Assembly (NCBI RefSeq): GCF_002240225.1
Contig: NZ_CP022584.1
Coordinates: forward strand, 3,704,594-3,768,593
DNA: 64,000 bases
Reading direction: 5' to 3'
Origin: Paenibacillus physcomitrellae
Lineage (GTDB): Bacteria > Bacillota > Bacilli > Paenibacillales > Paenibacillaceae
The position numbers were made by a program, and so were the translations under genes. The notes beneath the pieces are model-generated. The model had not been told where the DNA came from. It was given only the letters and a program-made list of their open reading frames with translations, and did not search any database. Positions 8,193 to 16,432 of this stretch are shown piece after piece (positions within the stretch are counted from its first letter, which is position 1; each line of letters starts with the position of its first letter).

Positions 8193-8687
8193 ATGACAAC
8201 GGATCAACAACATAAAGACAAGATCGGGGTCTTATTTGTATGTCTCGGCAACATTTGCCGTTCGCCGATGGCCGAGGCGATGTTCCGCCATCTGGTTCAG
8301 CAGGAAGGACTTGCGGATCGCTTCAACATCGATTCGGCCGGAACCGGCGACTGGCATACCGGAAATCCCCCGCATCAGGGTACGCGGACTATTCTGGACC
8401 GGTACGGCATTTCCTATGAGGGGCTGCGGGCGAGACAAGTAGCTGCCAATGATTTTTCAGACTTCGATTATATTATTGCAATGGACGACTCCAACGTGAG
8501 CAATCTGCGCAAGCTGATGAAAGGCACCTCCACCGAGGTCATCAAGCTGCTGGATCTCGTTCCCGATGTGAAGCTGAAAGATGTACCGGACCCTTATTAT
8601 ACCGGCAATTTCGACGAGACTTACGAGCTGGTAGGCAAGGGAAACAAGGCTTTACTGGAACACATCCGGCGTGAGCATAATTTGTAA
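8193..8687 (+). CDS. Low-molecular-weight protein-tyrosine phosphatase
   Basis: A 164-residue cytoplasmic phosphatase. The active-site loop CLGNICRS carries the nucleophile Cys17 and Arg23 (C-X5-R), and the general acid is Asp133 in the DPYY motif near the C-terminus, so it looks catalytically complete. The start is ATG 8193, behind GAGGTGAT at 8181-8188; earlier in-frame ATG 8145 lacks a ribosome site. It follows the anti-sigma gene after about 70 bases and ends at a strong terminator, so it may be in the same transcript. Relatives (YwlE/YfkJ type) dephosphorylate Tyr or phospho-Arg proteins; which applies here is not clear. Confidence 0.92.
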   Translation: MTTDQQHKDKIGVLFVCLGNICRSPMAEAMFRHLVQQEGLADRFNIDSAGTGDWHTGNPPHQGTRTILDRYGISYEGLRARQVAANDFSDFDYIIAMDDSNVSNLRKLMKGTSTEVIKLLDLVPDVKLKDVPDPYYTGNFDETYELVGKGNKALLEHIRREHNL

Positions 8688-8695
8688 AGACAAGT

Positions 8696-8732
8696 AAGGG
8701 GCCAATCGAGGAATCGATCAGGCTCCTTTTTT
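8696..8732 (+). terminator. Terminator after the tyrosine phosphatase gene
   Basis: AAGGGGCC (8696-8703) pairs with GGCTCCTT (8721-8728, one G-T), with an inner ATCGA/TCGAT stem, and is followed by six Ts. Confidence 0.85.
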
Positions 8733-8933
8733 CTTTGCCAGCTTCTCATAAAAATACATATCCCGCCCTACACACGATGGACACAAGTTTATTCTATACT
8801 GGCGTTAGCGGGAGGAAGTATAAGAGGATGCATGGCGCGGTTCCGGCTTCTCCCGGGTAAATAAAGTCATACACTTTGGTGAAAAAGGGAACGATGGGGT
8901 ACAAAGAATAGAAGACCCTTAGAGGCGGAGTGA

Positions 8934-9620
8934 ATGTTATTGAAGCGAAAAGTATTGCTGGTGGAAGACGACGCGCTGATGCGCGAGTTTATCACCGATT
9001 ATTTCAAGAAGGAAGATTGGGACGTTTATGAAGCGGAAAATGGGGTGGCGGCGCTCCAGTTGTTCGCCGAGACGAAAATGGATCTGGTCATCCTCGACAT
9101 TATGATGCCTGAGCTCGACGGGTGGTCTACCTGCCGGGAAATCCGCCGGGAATCCAATGTGCCGATCATTATGATTACGGCCAGAACGGAGGACGACGAC
9201 CAGCTGCTCGGATTTGAACTCGGCGCGGATGAATATGTCACCAAACCCCTGAGTCCGCGAGTGCTGGTGGCCCGGGCGGCAGCGCTGATGAAGCGGGCCG
9301 AAGGCAGCGGGCAGAACCAAGGTGATTTGTTCGTCCAGGGAAGGCTTTCGGTCAACAAACAATCGCATGTGGTAACCGTAGCGGGAAATAAAGTCAATCT
9401 TACGCCCAAAGAATACGATTTGCTGCTGTTTCTGATCAGCCATTACGGCAAGGTGATGCCGCGGGAATATATTTTGGACAGCGTATGGGGCTACGATTAC
9501 TTTGGGGATTTACGTACGGTCGATACGCATATCAAGAAGCTGCGGGCCAAGCTGGGGGAAGAAGGCCGGTATATCGGCACGGTTATTCGCTCCGGCTATA
9601 AGTTTGAAGGCGACCTATGA
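8934..9620 (+). CDS. OmpR-family response regulator
   Basis: A 228-residue DNA-binding response regulator. The receiver domain has the acidic pocket Glu11-Asp12-Asp13, phosphoacceptor Asp55 (LVILDIMMPELDG), Thr82 and Lys104 (YVTKPL). The C-terminal winged-helix domain (about 130-225) shows the usual LTPKEYDLLLFL and RTVDTHIKKLRAKLG motifs. ATG 8934 follows a GGCGGAG-type ribosome site. The stop overlaps the ATG of the histidine kinase gene (ATGA). It is the partner of that kinase; the regulon probably includes the adjacent lipoprotein gene, but no box is obvious in the 200-base upstream region. Confidence 0.93.
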   Translation: MLLKRKVLLVEDDALMREFITDYFKKEDWDVYEAENGVAALQLFAETKMDLVILDIMMPELDGWSTCREIRRESNVPIIMITARTEDDDQLLGFELGADEYVTKPLSPRVLVARAAALMKRAEGSGQNQGDLFVQGRLSVNKQSHVVTVAGNKVNLTPKEYDLLLFLISHYGKVMPREYILDSVWGYDYFGDLRTVDTHIKKLRAKLGEEGRYIGTVIRSGYKFEGDL

Positions 9621-11407
9621 GCATGCGCGGCGTTGTATTCAAGCTGTTTGCCGTGACCTCCGCTCTCATTCTGGTTCTGTTCTCCCTGGTGATGCTGCTG
9701 GAGAGCTTGTTCTTTGAGCGGTTCTACCGCTCCAGCAAGATCCACGATTTGTCGCAAAATATGCAGGTCTTTGCCCGGCAGCTGCAGCAAGAAGACAAGG
9801 GCGGCAGTGAGCAGGAGATGGACCGAATGCTGGGGACCTTCATGAACCGCAATGATGCCAGCACAGCCCTGTTGAACGGGGAATTCAACAGAGTAGCTAT
9901 TAATCCTTATTTTATTCAGCTTCGGACGGCTGATAAATCCGTCACCGTGTTGTTCCCGTCTGAAGGAATGACTGTCCGCGATTTGCAGCTGAACATCCAA
10001 CCGGGCGACCAGCTGGTCGTGGACGGTATCTACATGGATGAGAAGGACACCGTGCTGCATCCGGTGGAGTTTCAGCCATCCGGGGCAGAGCCGGGGGAAG
10101 GGCTGATGCGGGTCTCCGGGACGGTGACCGATCTGATCCTGCCGGAGCAGCGCTCGTTTAATCCGTATTATCAGGATGCGCTGGTGGATAACGCGCTGAG
10201 AGATCTTGCGCCGCAAAGCCAGCCGGATAACCAGCTTAGCGATGGGAATCTCCTTAGGCGGGAGTGGACGGATGAATGGAGCGGTGTTGAATATGCGGTG
10301 CTCATCCAGCCGTTGCCTGAGCTGCAGACGCAGAGCGGGGAACAGCGTTACCTGTTGGCCATGACCTCGCTGCAGCCGGTCGGGGAAGCCGTAGGGACGC
10401 TCAAACAATATTTTGTGTATGCGGCTCCGGCCATTCTGCTGCTTGTGGTCCTGCTGTCCCTGATCTATTCCCGCATCGTATCGCGGCCGCTGGTCAAGCT
10501 GAACCGATTGTCCGAGCGGCTGGCCAGGCTGGATTTCTCGGCACAGCCGGATATTCGTTCCCGTGATGAATTCGGCACCTTGTCTCGCAACCTGGTTTCG
10601 CTGTCCCGCAATCTGGATGAGACTCTCCGGGAGCTTTCGCGGACCAACTGGCAGCTTAAGAAGGACGTGGCAGAGAAAGAACGTTCCGAGCAGCTCCGCA
10701 GAGAGCTGATCGCTAATCTGTCTCATGAGCTGAAGACCCCTTTGGGCATTGTAAAAGGGTTCGCCGAAGGGCTTCAGGATGACGTGGCTGAAGAGAAACG
10801 CGAGCGTTACCTCGCTTTGATCGTCCATGAGACGGATCGGATGAACGCCTTGATCCTCGAAATGCTCGAGCTGTCCAAATATGAACTGAAGGCCGTGAAG
10901 CTGCATACGGAAGTGTTCCCGCTGACAGAGCTGATAGAGACGATGGCAGCATCCTTCTCGCAGCAGATGGAGAAGAAAGGGCTGACATTCCGGATGGAGA
11001 CACAAGGCGGGGGCGCAGAGCGTTACGTAACCGGAGACCCCGGCAAGCTGGAGCAGGTTATTCTGAACCTGTTAAGCAATGCCGTAAGGCATGCAAGCCC
11101 GAATAGCACGATCTATGTAGAGGTTGGAGCGGGCGATGCAGGAACCCTTACGGTCTGGATCGAAAATACCGGAGCTCCCATTGCGGAAGAAGACCTTGAT
11201 CGGATCTGGGATCATTTCTACCGCGTGGAGCGCTCCAGGGACCGGAAGTCCGGTGGGACAGGGCTGGGGCTTGCGATCGTCAAGCATATTCTGGAGCTGC
11301 ACGGCAGCCGGTATGGCGCGGTAAATACCGCAAAGGGCGTTGCCTTTTATTTTACCTTGCAAGAATTCAAAGGAGATGACTATGAAGATGAATATGAATA
11401 TAAATAG
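9617..11407 (+). CDS. Sensor histidine kinase
   Basis: A 596-residue membrane kinase paired with the preceding response regulator. Helix one is at about 7-30, an extracytoplasmic sensing region covers about 35-260 with no family I recognise, helix two is near 265-290, then a HAMP segment. The HisKA motif places phosphoacceptor His370 in NLSHELKTPLG. The ATPase domain contains an N-box-like NLLSNAVRHA and a G2-type GGTGLGLAIVKHI. The C-terminal tail DDYEDEYEYK lies over the ribosome site and start of the next gene and is probably dictated by that overlap. The signal is unknown; context with a lipoprotein suggests the envelope. Confidence 0.93.
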   Translation: MSMRGVVFKLFAVTSALILVLFSLVMLLESLFFERFYRSSKIHDLSQNMQVFARQLQQEDKGGSEQEMDRMLGTFMNRNDASTALLNGEFNRVAINPYFIQLRTADKSVTVLFPSEGMTVRDLQLNIQPGDQLVVDGIYMDEKDTVLHPVEFQPSGAEPGEGLMRVSGTVTDLILPEQRSFNPYYQDALVDNALRDLAPQSQPDNQLSDGNLLRREWTDEWSGVEYAVLIQPLPELQTQSGEQRYLLAMTSLQPVGEAVGTLKQYFVYAAPAILLLVVLLSLIYSRIVSRPLVKLNRLSERLARLDFSAQPDIRSRDEFGTLSRNLVSLSRNLDETLRELSRTNWQLKKDVAEKERSEQLRRELIANLSHELKTPLGIVKGFAEGLQDDVAEEKRERYLALIVHETDRMNALILEMLELSKYELKAVKLHTEVFPLTELIETMAASFSQQMEKKGLTFRMETQGGGAERYVTGDPGKLEQVILNLLSNAVRHASPNSTIYVEVGAGDAGTLTVWIENTGAPIAEEDLDRIWDHFYRVERSRDRKSGGTGLGLAIVKHILELHGSRYGAVNTAKGVAFYFTLQEFKGDDYEDEYEYK

Positions 11408-12035
11408 AACGATTTTGGTTGGATCAGCGCTGCTGCTTACTCTGATGATGAGTGCCTGCGGCAAACCCGAAGCCTCGGGCGGGAATCAAGCTGGCGTGGG
11501 AAGTAATGCAGGGGCGGATTCCTCGCCAAACAGTCCAAACGGCTCCGCCGGTTCGTCAGCTTCGTCAGCTCCGGCAACTCCATCAGTGGAACCAAACGAA
11601 CCCTCCGCTCCGGCTGCAGACGAGCAGCCGGGCACCGGAGATTCAGCTGTGCCTTCGTCCGGGAACTCATCCTCCGATGCCAATACAGGAGCGGAGGAGG
11701 GCAGCAGCGGAGAGATCCTGATCATCATTGATCAGACGCCGAAGCCGACTACGGAGGTTCGCAGCTTCGACTTTTCGATCCAGAAAGTGCCGGAAGGTTA
11801 TATGCTTCAAGAAATGCAGTGGGTGTCGGACAAAAACAACATTTCGAACACGCCGCAAGAAGCCCTGCAGAACGGGCAGACGGGTGCTGACGGTTTCTAT
11901 ATCAGCGGTAACGGCCAGTTCTCCGGCTTCTTCTATCCGGAAGAGATGAAAGGCGAAAAGGGCCAGGTCATCTTCCAGTTCCAGAACGATCAAGGACAAG
12001 AACTCAGCTGGAAGAAAGAAATCGAGCTGAAATAA
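11382..12035 (+). CDS. Putative lipoprotein, unknown function
   Basis: A 217-residue secreted lipoprotein. The signal peptide ends in a lipobox (LMMSAC, Cys26). A low-complexity linker rich in Ser, Pro, Ala and Gly covers about residues 30-110, followed by a compact C-terminal domain of about 95 residues that I do not recognise (it starts near TTEVRSFDFSIQKVPEGY). The start is ATG 11382, seven bases after AAGGAG, so the gene overlaps the end of the histidine kinase by 26 bases and is co-transcribed with the two-component system. The C-terminal domain is probably displayed on the outer face of the membrane. A role in signalling to the kinase is an inference from position only. Confidence 0.75.
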   Translation: MKMNMNINRTILVGSALLLTLMMSACGKPEASGGNQAGVGSNAGADSSPNSPNGSAGSSASSAPATPSVEPNEPSAPAADEQPGTGDSAVPSSGNSSSDANTGAEEGSSGEILIIIDQTPKPTTEVRSFDFSIQKVPEGYMLQEMQWVSDKNNISNTPQEALQNGQTGADGFYISGNGQFSGFFYPEEMKGEKGQVIFQFQNDQGQELSWKKEIELK

Positions 12036-12071
12036 ACGGGCAAATAGAAGCGATCTTACCCAGCCGCATTC

Positions 12072-12106
12072 AACTGGCGCCAGGATTCATCTGGCGTCAG
12101 TTTTTC
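12072..12106 (+). terminator. Terminator of the two-component/lipoprotein operon
   Basis: AACTGGCGCCAG (12072-12083) pairs with CTGGCGTCAGTT (12091-12102, one G-T) around a seven-base loop, followed by a T-rich tract. Confidence 0.85.
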
Positions 12107-12154
12107 CTTTATAATAGCTGTAACTACATTAATATTGGAAAAAGAGGTGTTCCT

Positions 12155-12910
12155 ATGCTGCTCGAAGTCATCGCAACGTGCATCGAAGATGCCGTCACCG
12201 CCGAACAAGGCGGGGCGGACCGGATCGAACTTATCACCGCCATCGGCGAAGGCGGGCTGACGCCCGGAATCGGCATGGTCAAGCAGGTGGTGCGGTCCAT
12301 CCGGATTCCGGTTCACGTTATGGTCCGTCCGCACAGCCGCTCCTTCGTGTATAGCCAGCCGGATCAGGAAGTCATGGCGGAGGAGATCAAAGCGATCCGG
12401 CAGGCTGGAGCCGCCGGCATCGTTATCGGTGCTTTAACGCCGGCGGGGCGGATCGACCGGGCTGCGCTGGAGCGCTGGCTGCCGCTGGCGGAAGGGATGA
12501 ATGTGACCTTCCACCGCGCTTTTGACGAGCTGGCTGACTTGACCGGCGGGCTGGCGGAGCTGAAGGCTTACCCGCAGATCAACCGGGTGCTGACCTCGGG
12601 AGGTGTGATGCCGGCTCCGCAGGCCATTCCTGTGATTGCCGATTTGGTGCGGCTGTCCAGGCAGCCTGACGCCAGCCTGGCGCAGGAAAGCCCCGCAGGG
12701 TCCGGGCAAGAGGGCCAGACCCAGACTCGGCAGGAACGGCCGGTCATTTTGGCAGGACACGGTCTTACGATAGAAGGCATCGCCGATTTCGTCCAGGCCG
12801 CCGGTGTGGCTGAGGTGCATTTCGGAACGTCGGTGCGGCGGGATGGAGACGGTTTAAAGGAGATCGATCCGGAGCGGCTGCGGAAGCTCGTTAAGAGACT
12901 TAAAGGTTAA
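12155..12910 (+). CDS. cutC: CutC family protein
   Basis: A 251-residue TIM-barrel protein of the CutC family, named from a proposed copper-homeostasis role in E. coli that has since been questioned; the biochemical activity is unsettled. Recognisable family blocks are LLEVIATCIEDAVTAEQGGA at the N-terminus, GGLTPGIGMVKQV, PVHVMVRP, GIVIGALTPAGRID and the C-terminal EVHFGTSVR. It is odd in having a low-complexity insertion rich in Gln, Ser and Gly at about residues 168-193, between the last strands of the barrel, where the family normally has a short turn. ATG 12155 follows AAGAGGTG. It has its own promoter space after the terminator at 12072-12106. Confidence 0.9.
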   Translation: MLLEVIATCIEDAVTAEQGGADRIELITAIGEGGLTPGIGMVKQVVRSIRIPVHVMVRPHSRSFVYSQPDQEVMAEEIKAIRQAGAAGIVIGALTPAGRIDRAALERWLPLAEGMNVTFHRAFDELADLTGGLAELKAYPQINRVLTSGGVMPAPQAIPVIADLVRLSRQPDASLAQESPAGSGQEGQTQTRQERPVILAGHGLTIEGIADFVQAAGVAEVHFGTSVRRDGDGLKEIDPERLRKLVKRLKG

Positions 12911-12920
12911 TGATGTGAAT

Positions 12921-12956
12921 GAGCCGATTAATGACGGACTTAATGAACGGATTAAT
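12921..12956 (+). repeat. Three 12 bp degenerate units after the cutC stop
   Basis: GAGCCGATTAAT (12921), GACGGACTTAAT (12933) and GAACGGATTAAT (12945) are consecutive with an exact 12-base period; the sequence running through the stop codon (GGTTAAT) looks like a partial unit. The remainder of the gap to 13194 holds no gene that I can see. Confidence 0.75.
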
Positions 12957-13194
12957 GTATTTTTTTCGGATCTGCTGGAGAATTCCGTCCGGACTCGAAT
13001 GGGAAGGCCCAAAAGTGGTAAAATAAAACAAAGGCCAAAGCCGGGAGTTTGATGCCGTTAAGGCAGGTTTTGGATCTGGAAACAGGCTGCTCAAATACGT
13101 TGATGATGTCGAGCATGTGAACTCGAACAAGTGAAGAACCTGTGTAGGCGAAAGAGCATGTGAAGGTGAAGATCATACGAAGGGAGCCAGGATA

Positions 13195-13611
13195 ATGAAG
13201 GATCTGTTTAACCGAGCGGTATCACTCGGACTGGGTGTAGCGGCACAAAGCAAGGAGCAAATTGAGAAAGCGGTGGAGGAGCTCGTCAAGAAAGGCGAAA
13301 TCACCCGAGGCGAATCGTCGGACGTAGTCAATGATCTGGTTGCTAAAGGCCAGGAGGCCCGGCGGAATCTGGAGACTATGGTCAATGAACGCGTCCAGAA
13401 GATGACAGGAGCTCATCACTATGCAACAAAAGAGCAGGTTGAGGAGCTGCTGAGACGGATTGAACTGCTGGAGCAAAAGGTTTTTGCGCAAAATCCTGGG
13501 TTGACTGGAACGCAGGCACAGGCGCCGGCGGGAGATTCCGCGGAAGGGGGAGCTTCGGCTCCGGTTCAAGAGCTGGCAGACGATCTGCAGAAACCGGACG
13601 ACCGCCTATAA
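13195..13611 (+). CDS. Phasin-like (PHA granule regulator type) protein
   Basis: A 138-residue, mostly helical protein. The first 60 residues (LFNRAVSLGLGVAAQSKEQI, then EKAVEELVKKGEITRGES) match the phasin/PhaF-like family found in Bacillales, where such proteins coat or regulate polyhydroxyalkanoate granules; in many members the link to PHA is unproven. A coiled coil at about 78-96 (ATKEQVEELLRRIELLEQKV) is followed by a disordered Gly/Ala/Gln-rich tail. Its ATG follows AGGGAGCCAGGATA. It lies 39 bases before the AarF/UbiB kinase gene and is very likely co-transcribed. There is no PHA synthase in the window. Confidence 0.75.
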   Translation: MKDLFNRAVSLGLGVAAQSKEQIEKAVEELVKKGEITRGESSDVVNDLVAKGQEARRNLETMVNERVQKMTGAHHYATKEQVEELLRRIELLEQKVFAQNPGLTGTQAQAPAGDSAEGGASAPVQELADDLQKPDDRL

Positions 13612-13650
13612 CGGCGGCGTATACCGGACAAGGAGGGAGGAGAGCGGACG

Positions 13651-15318
13651 ATGAAGGCGGGGAAACGGGTAAGGCATCTCCTCCGGTACCGGGAAATCGC
13701 ATCGGCTCTGGTCCGCAACGGCTTCGGGTATATTGCCCATGAGCTGGGGTTTCCCGATCACATTCCGTTTAAGGGGAGGAAAGAAGAGTCCCATCCGAAG
13801 ACGCGGGGCGAAAGGATCCGTCTCATTCTGGAGGAGCTCGGGCCAACCTATGTGAAGATCGGCCAGATCGCCAGCACCCGTCCCGATCTGCTTCCGGCTG
13901 ACATTATTGCCGAGCTGGAGAAGCTGCAGGATAACGTGCCTCCCTTCTCTTACGAAGCCGCTGCGGCGATCGTGGAAGAAGAGCTCGGCGGTACTATCGA
14001 GGAGCTGTTCCTGGATTTTGCCCGCGTGCCTATGGCGGCGGCCTCCATCGGACAGGTGCATGAGGCCGTGCTGCCAGACGGTTCCAGAGTGGCGGTTAAG
14101 GTGCAGCGTCCTAAAGTGGAGCAGGTGATCCGGACCGATCTGGATATCCTTCTGGAACTGTCCCGTATAGCCGAAGAGAGGCTGGAATGGGCGAAGCATT
14201 ACCGGGTCAGGGAAATTGCTGAGGAAATCGCCAAAGTGCTGAACGAGGAACTCGACTACACGCTTGAAGCGAGGAACGGGGAGAAGATTTCAGCCCAGAG
14301 CCTGCAGTCCGGCAGCGTCAGAACTCCGAATTTGTACTGGGAATACTGTACCCGCAGGGTGCTGACGATGGAATTCCTGACCGGCATTAAATTAACCGAT
14401 GCCAAAAGGCTGGAGGCTGCCGGCGTAAACCGCAAGCAGCTGGCAAGCCGCATTGCGTCGGTCATTTTCCATCAGATTCTGGTCGAAGGGTTCTTTCATG
14501 GGGACCCTCATCCCGGCAATTTCCTGGTGCTGCCCGGCGGCGAGCTGGCGATGCTGGATTTCGGGATGGTCGGAAGGCTGTCGCCGAGTATGAAGCAGCA
14601 TTTTGCCTCCATGGTAATTGCGCTGCGGAGCCAAAGCTCCAAAGGGATTATAAGAGCGATTGCCGCAATGGGCATCGTTCCTGACGAAGTTAATGAGTCC
14701 AAGCTATTTGATGATGTTGAGCAGCTAAGAGAACGATATTATAACGTTCCGCTCAGCCAGATCAGCCTGGGGGAAGCGGTGAACGACATGTTCCGGGTTG
14801 CCTTTCGGCACCGGATCATGCTGCCTTCCGAGCTGACGCTGGTGGGTAAGGCATTGCTGACGATGGAAGGAGTAGTCACGGCCTTGGACCCTGACATCAG
14901 CGTGTTCGATATTGCCGAGCCCTACGGCTTACAGTTACTGAAGGAACGGGTTAATCCGGTTAACGTCTTCAAGCAATGGTCGGACAAAATCCCGGACTAC
15001 TGGGACCTGCTGACCGATGTGCCCAAGAACATCAAGATCTTAAGCACGCTGGTCAAGAAAGGCAAAGTACAGGTCGAGCTTACCGTTCCGGAGCTTAACG
15101 CTTTTCTACGCAGGCTGGACAGGGTAAGCAACCGGGTCTCTTTCAGTATCGTCCTGTTGTCCTTCAGTATTTTGATGACGGGTCTCATCATCGCCTCCGC
15201 GATGAGCAGCCAGCAGTCGGTGCTGTGGAATTTCCCGGTGATCGAGATCGGCCTGATCATTTCAGGCATTCTGGTGGCCTGGCTGATCCTGGCGATCTTC
15301 AGGTCCGGACGTTTTTAA
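13651..15318 (+). CDS. AarF/ABC1/UbiB-family atypical kinase
   Basis: A 555-residue membrane-anchored member of the UbiB/ABC1/ADCK family, atypical kinases or ATPases linked to isoprenoid-lipid metabolism. The family's KxGQ motif is present (VKIGQIASTRPDLLP), as are the nucleotide-lysine motif VAVKVQRP, the catalytic HGDPHPGNFLV and the metal-binding LDFGMVGRL. Two hydrophobic helices lie at about 498-520 and 528-550 near the C-terminus. ATG 13651 follows GGAGGGAGGAGAG. It forms a two-gene operon with the phasin-like gene. The substrate is unknown; a role in quinone or membrane-lipid homeostasis would fit the family. Confidence 0.88.
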   Translation: MKAGKRVRHLLRYREIASALVRNGFGYIAHELGFPDHIPFKGRKEESHPKTRGERIRLILEELGPTYVKIGQIASTRPDLLPADIIAELEKLQDNVPPFSYEAAAAIVEEELGGTIEELFLDFARVPMAAASIGQVHEAVLPDGSRVAVKVQRPKVEQVIRTDLDILLELSRIAEERLEWAKHYRVREIAEEIAKVLNEELDYTLEARNGEKISAQSLQSGSVRTPNLYWEYCTRRVLTMEFLTGIKLTDAKRLEAAGVNRKQLASRIASVIFHQILVEGFFHGDPHPGNFLVLPGGELAMLDFGMVGRLSPSMKQHFASMVIALRSQSSKGIIRAIAAMGIVPDEVNESKLFDDVEQLRERYYNVPLSQISLGEAVNDMFRVAFRHRIMLPSELTLVGKALLTMEGVVTALDPDISVFDIAEPYGLQLLKERVNPVNVFKQWSDKIPDYWDLLTDVPKNIKILSTLVKKGKVQVELTVPELNAFLRRLDRVSNRVSFSIVLLSFSILMTGLIIASAMSSQQSVLWNFPVIEIGLIISGILVAWLILAIFRSGRF

Positions 15319-15336
15319 GGATTATGACGGGCTAAA

Positions 15337-15440
15337 GATAGGGATAACCGAACAAGATAACTGGACAAGATAACCGAGCGAGTCGATCGAATAAGGCGAC
15401 TGAACAAGGTCTCGAACAAGACAACCAAACAAGACAAACC
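15337..15440 (+). repeat. Eight-unit 13 bp degenerate tandem repeat after aarF-like stop
   Basis: Units begin at 15337, 15350, 15363, 15376, 15389, 15402, 15414 and 15427 (one unit is 12 bases). Typical units are GAACAAGATAACT, GGACAAGATAACC, GAATAAGGCGACT and GAACAAGACAACC. They start about 18 bases after the stop codon and run into the terminator stem. The 13-base period excludes coding use. Confidence 0.85.
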
Positions 15441-15483
15441 GCCGGACCAAGAGCTAGATGCTCTCTTGCCCGGCGGTTTTTGT
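15437..15483 (+). terminator. Bidirectional terminator shared by converging genes
   Basis: AAACCGCCGG (15437-15446) pairs with CCGGCGGTTT (15470-15479), with inner pairing CCAAGAGC/GCTCTCTTG, and a run of Ts follows on the plus strand. The stop codon of the leftward AraC gene (15454-15456) lies in the loop. Confidence 0.85.
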
Positions 15484-16308
15484 CATGCGGAAATCCGTGG
15501 GGGAGTATCCGGTCGTTTTCTTGAACATCCGTGAGAATAGCAGCTGGTCTGCATAGCCGACGGAGAAGGCAATTTCCTTGATGGACAGTGCAGTCTGGGA
15601 CAGCAGCTCGCAGGCTTTCTCCATCCGGTAACGGGTCAGGTACTGCTGGGGAGGCAGGCCGGTGGAGGCCTTGAACAGCTGAGCGATGTATTTGCGGTGC
15701 AGGCCAAGTGCAGAGGCCATATTCTCAATGGTGATCGGCTGCGTATAATGCCGCTGGATATAACAGATGCCTTGTCTGACATAATCGTTATGGATCTGCT
15801 GCTTCTGCGGCAGTGCGGCCTCATGGACGTCAGGCTCCAGCAGAATCGACAAAAAGGCGTACAGGGCGGAAGCCACGCGCAGCGGGTTGCTGTAAGGCTG
15901 CTGGTTGGCATCAAACAAATGGTTTAAGCAGGCCCGGATTTCAGCGTCTCTGGAACAGGAAATGACTGGATGCTCATGGGTGAACCCCCCCTGCCGGAGA
16001 TAATGCTCCGCCTGGCTGCCGTTAAAGGCTACCCAGGAATAATTCCACGGGTCGGTTTCGTCCGCCTGATAGAAACAGAGTTCTCCGGGGGTCAGAAGGA
16101 AAGCTTGGCCGGCAGATAACCGGTGGGTTTCCCGCGGCGTTCGGTAGATGCCTTGTCCACTGTGGATGTACAGAATTTTATAATGATCCTTAATGCCGGG
16201 TCCCCATGAATGGCCGGGGAGGCACTGCTCTGTACCGGTATAATAGAACTGGATGTCCTGGCCGGCGTCTATGTAATGTTGAGCGATTTTATGCGGTTTA
16301 ACGGTCAT
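15454..16308 (-). CDS. AraC-family transcriptional regulator
   Basis: A 284-residue regulator with an N-terminal cupin-like sugar-sensing domain (HSWGPGIKDHYKILYIHSG, then a PGELCFYQADE strand pair) and two C-terminal helix-turn-helix motifs (ENMASALGLHRKYIAQLFKA and IKEIAFSVGYADQLLFSRMF). I prefer ATG 16308, behind GAAGGGGA; in-frame ATGs at 16332 and 16353 lack ribosome sites. It is divergent from the aldo/keto reductase-SDR-ThuA operon, with 124 bases between starts, so it probably controls that operon in response to a sugar or sugar acid. The stop codon sits inside a terminator hairpin. Confidence 0.87.
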   Translation of the reverse strand: MTVKPHKIAQHYIDAGQDIQFYYTGTEQCLPGHSWGPGIKDHYKILYIHSGQGIYRTPRETHRLSAGQAFLLTPGELCFYQADETDPWNYSWVAFNGSQAEHYLRQGGFTHEHPVISCSRDAEIRACLNHLFDANQQPYSNPLRVASALYAFLSILLEPDVHEAALPQKQQIHNDYVRQGICYIQRHYTQPITIENMASALGLHRKYIAQLFKASTGLPPQQYLTRYRMEKACELLSQTALSIKEIAFSVGYADQLLFSRMFKKTTGYSPTDFRMTKTAGQESI

Positions 16309-16432
16309 CAGGCATTTCCCCTTCAATGACATTTTTCCATACGATACTGCCATTCTATCATAGAATAAGTATTACTATTTTACTAAAATGATATAGGAAA
16401 CGCATTCAGATAAGGGAGAGGTGTGTTGTTTC

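Noticed and set aside
9596-11005. 469-codon open frame on the minus strand
   Set aside because: Antisense to the histidine kinase; no start signal and no domain.
15337-15440. CRISPR-like array
   Set aside because: Units are contiguous without spacers, only 13 bp long and degenerate; no cas genes are present.
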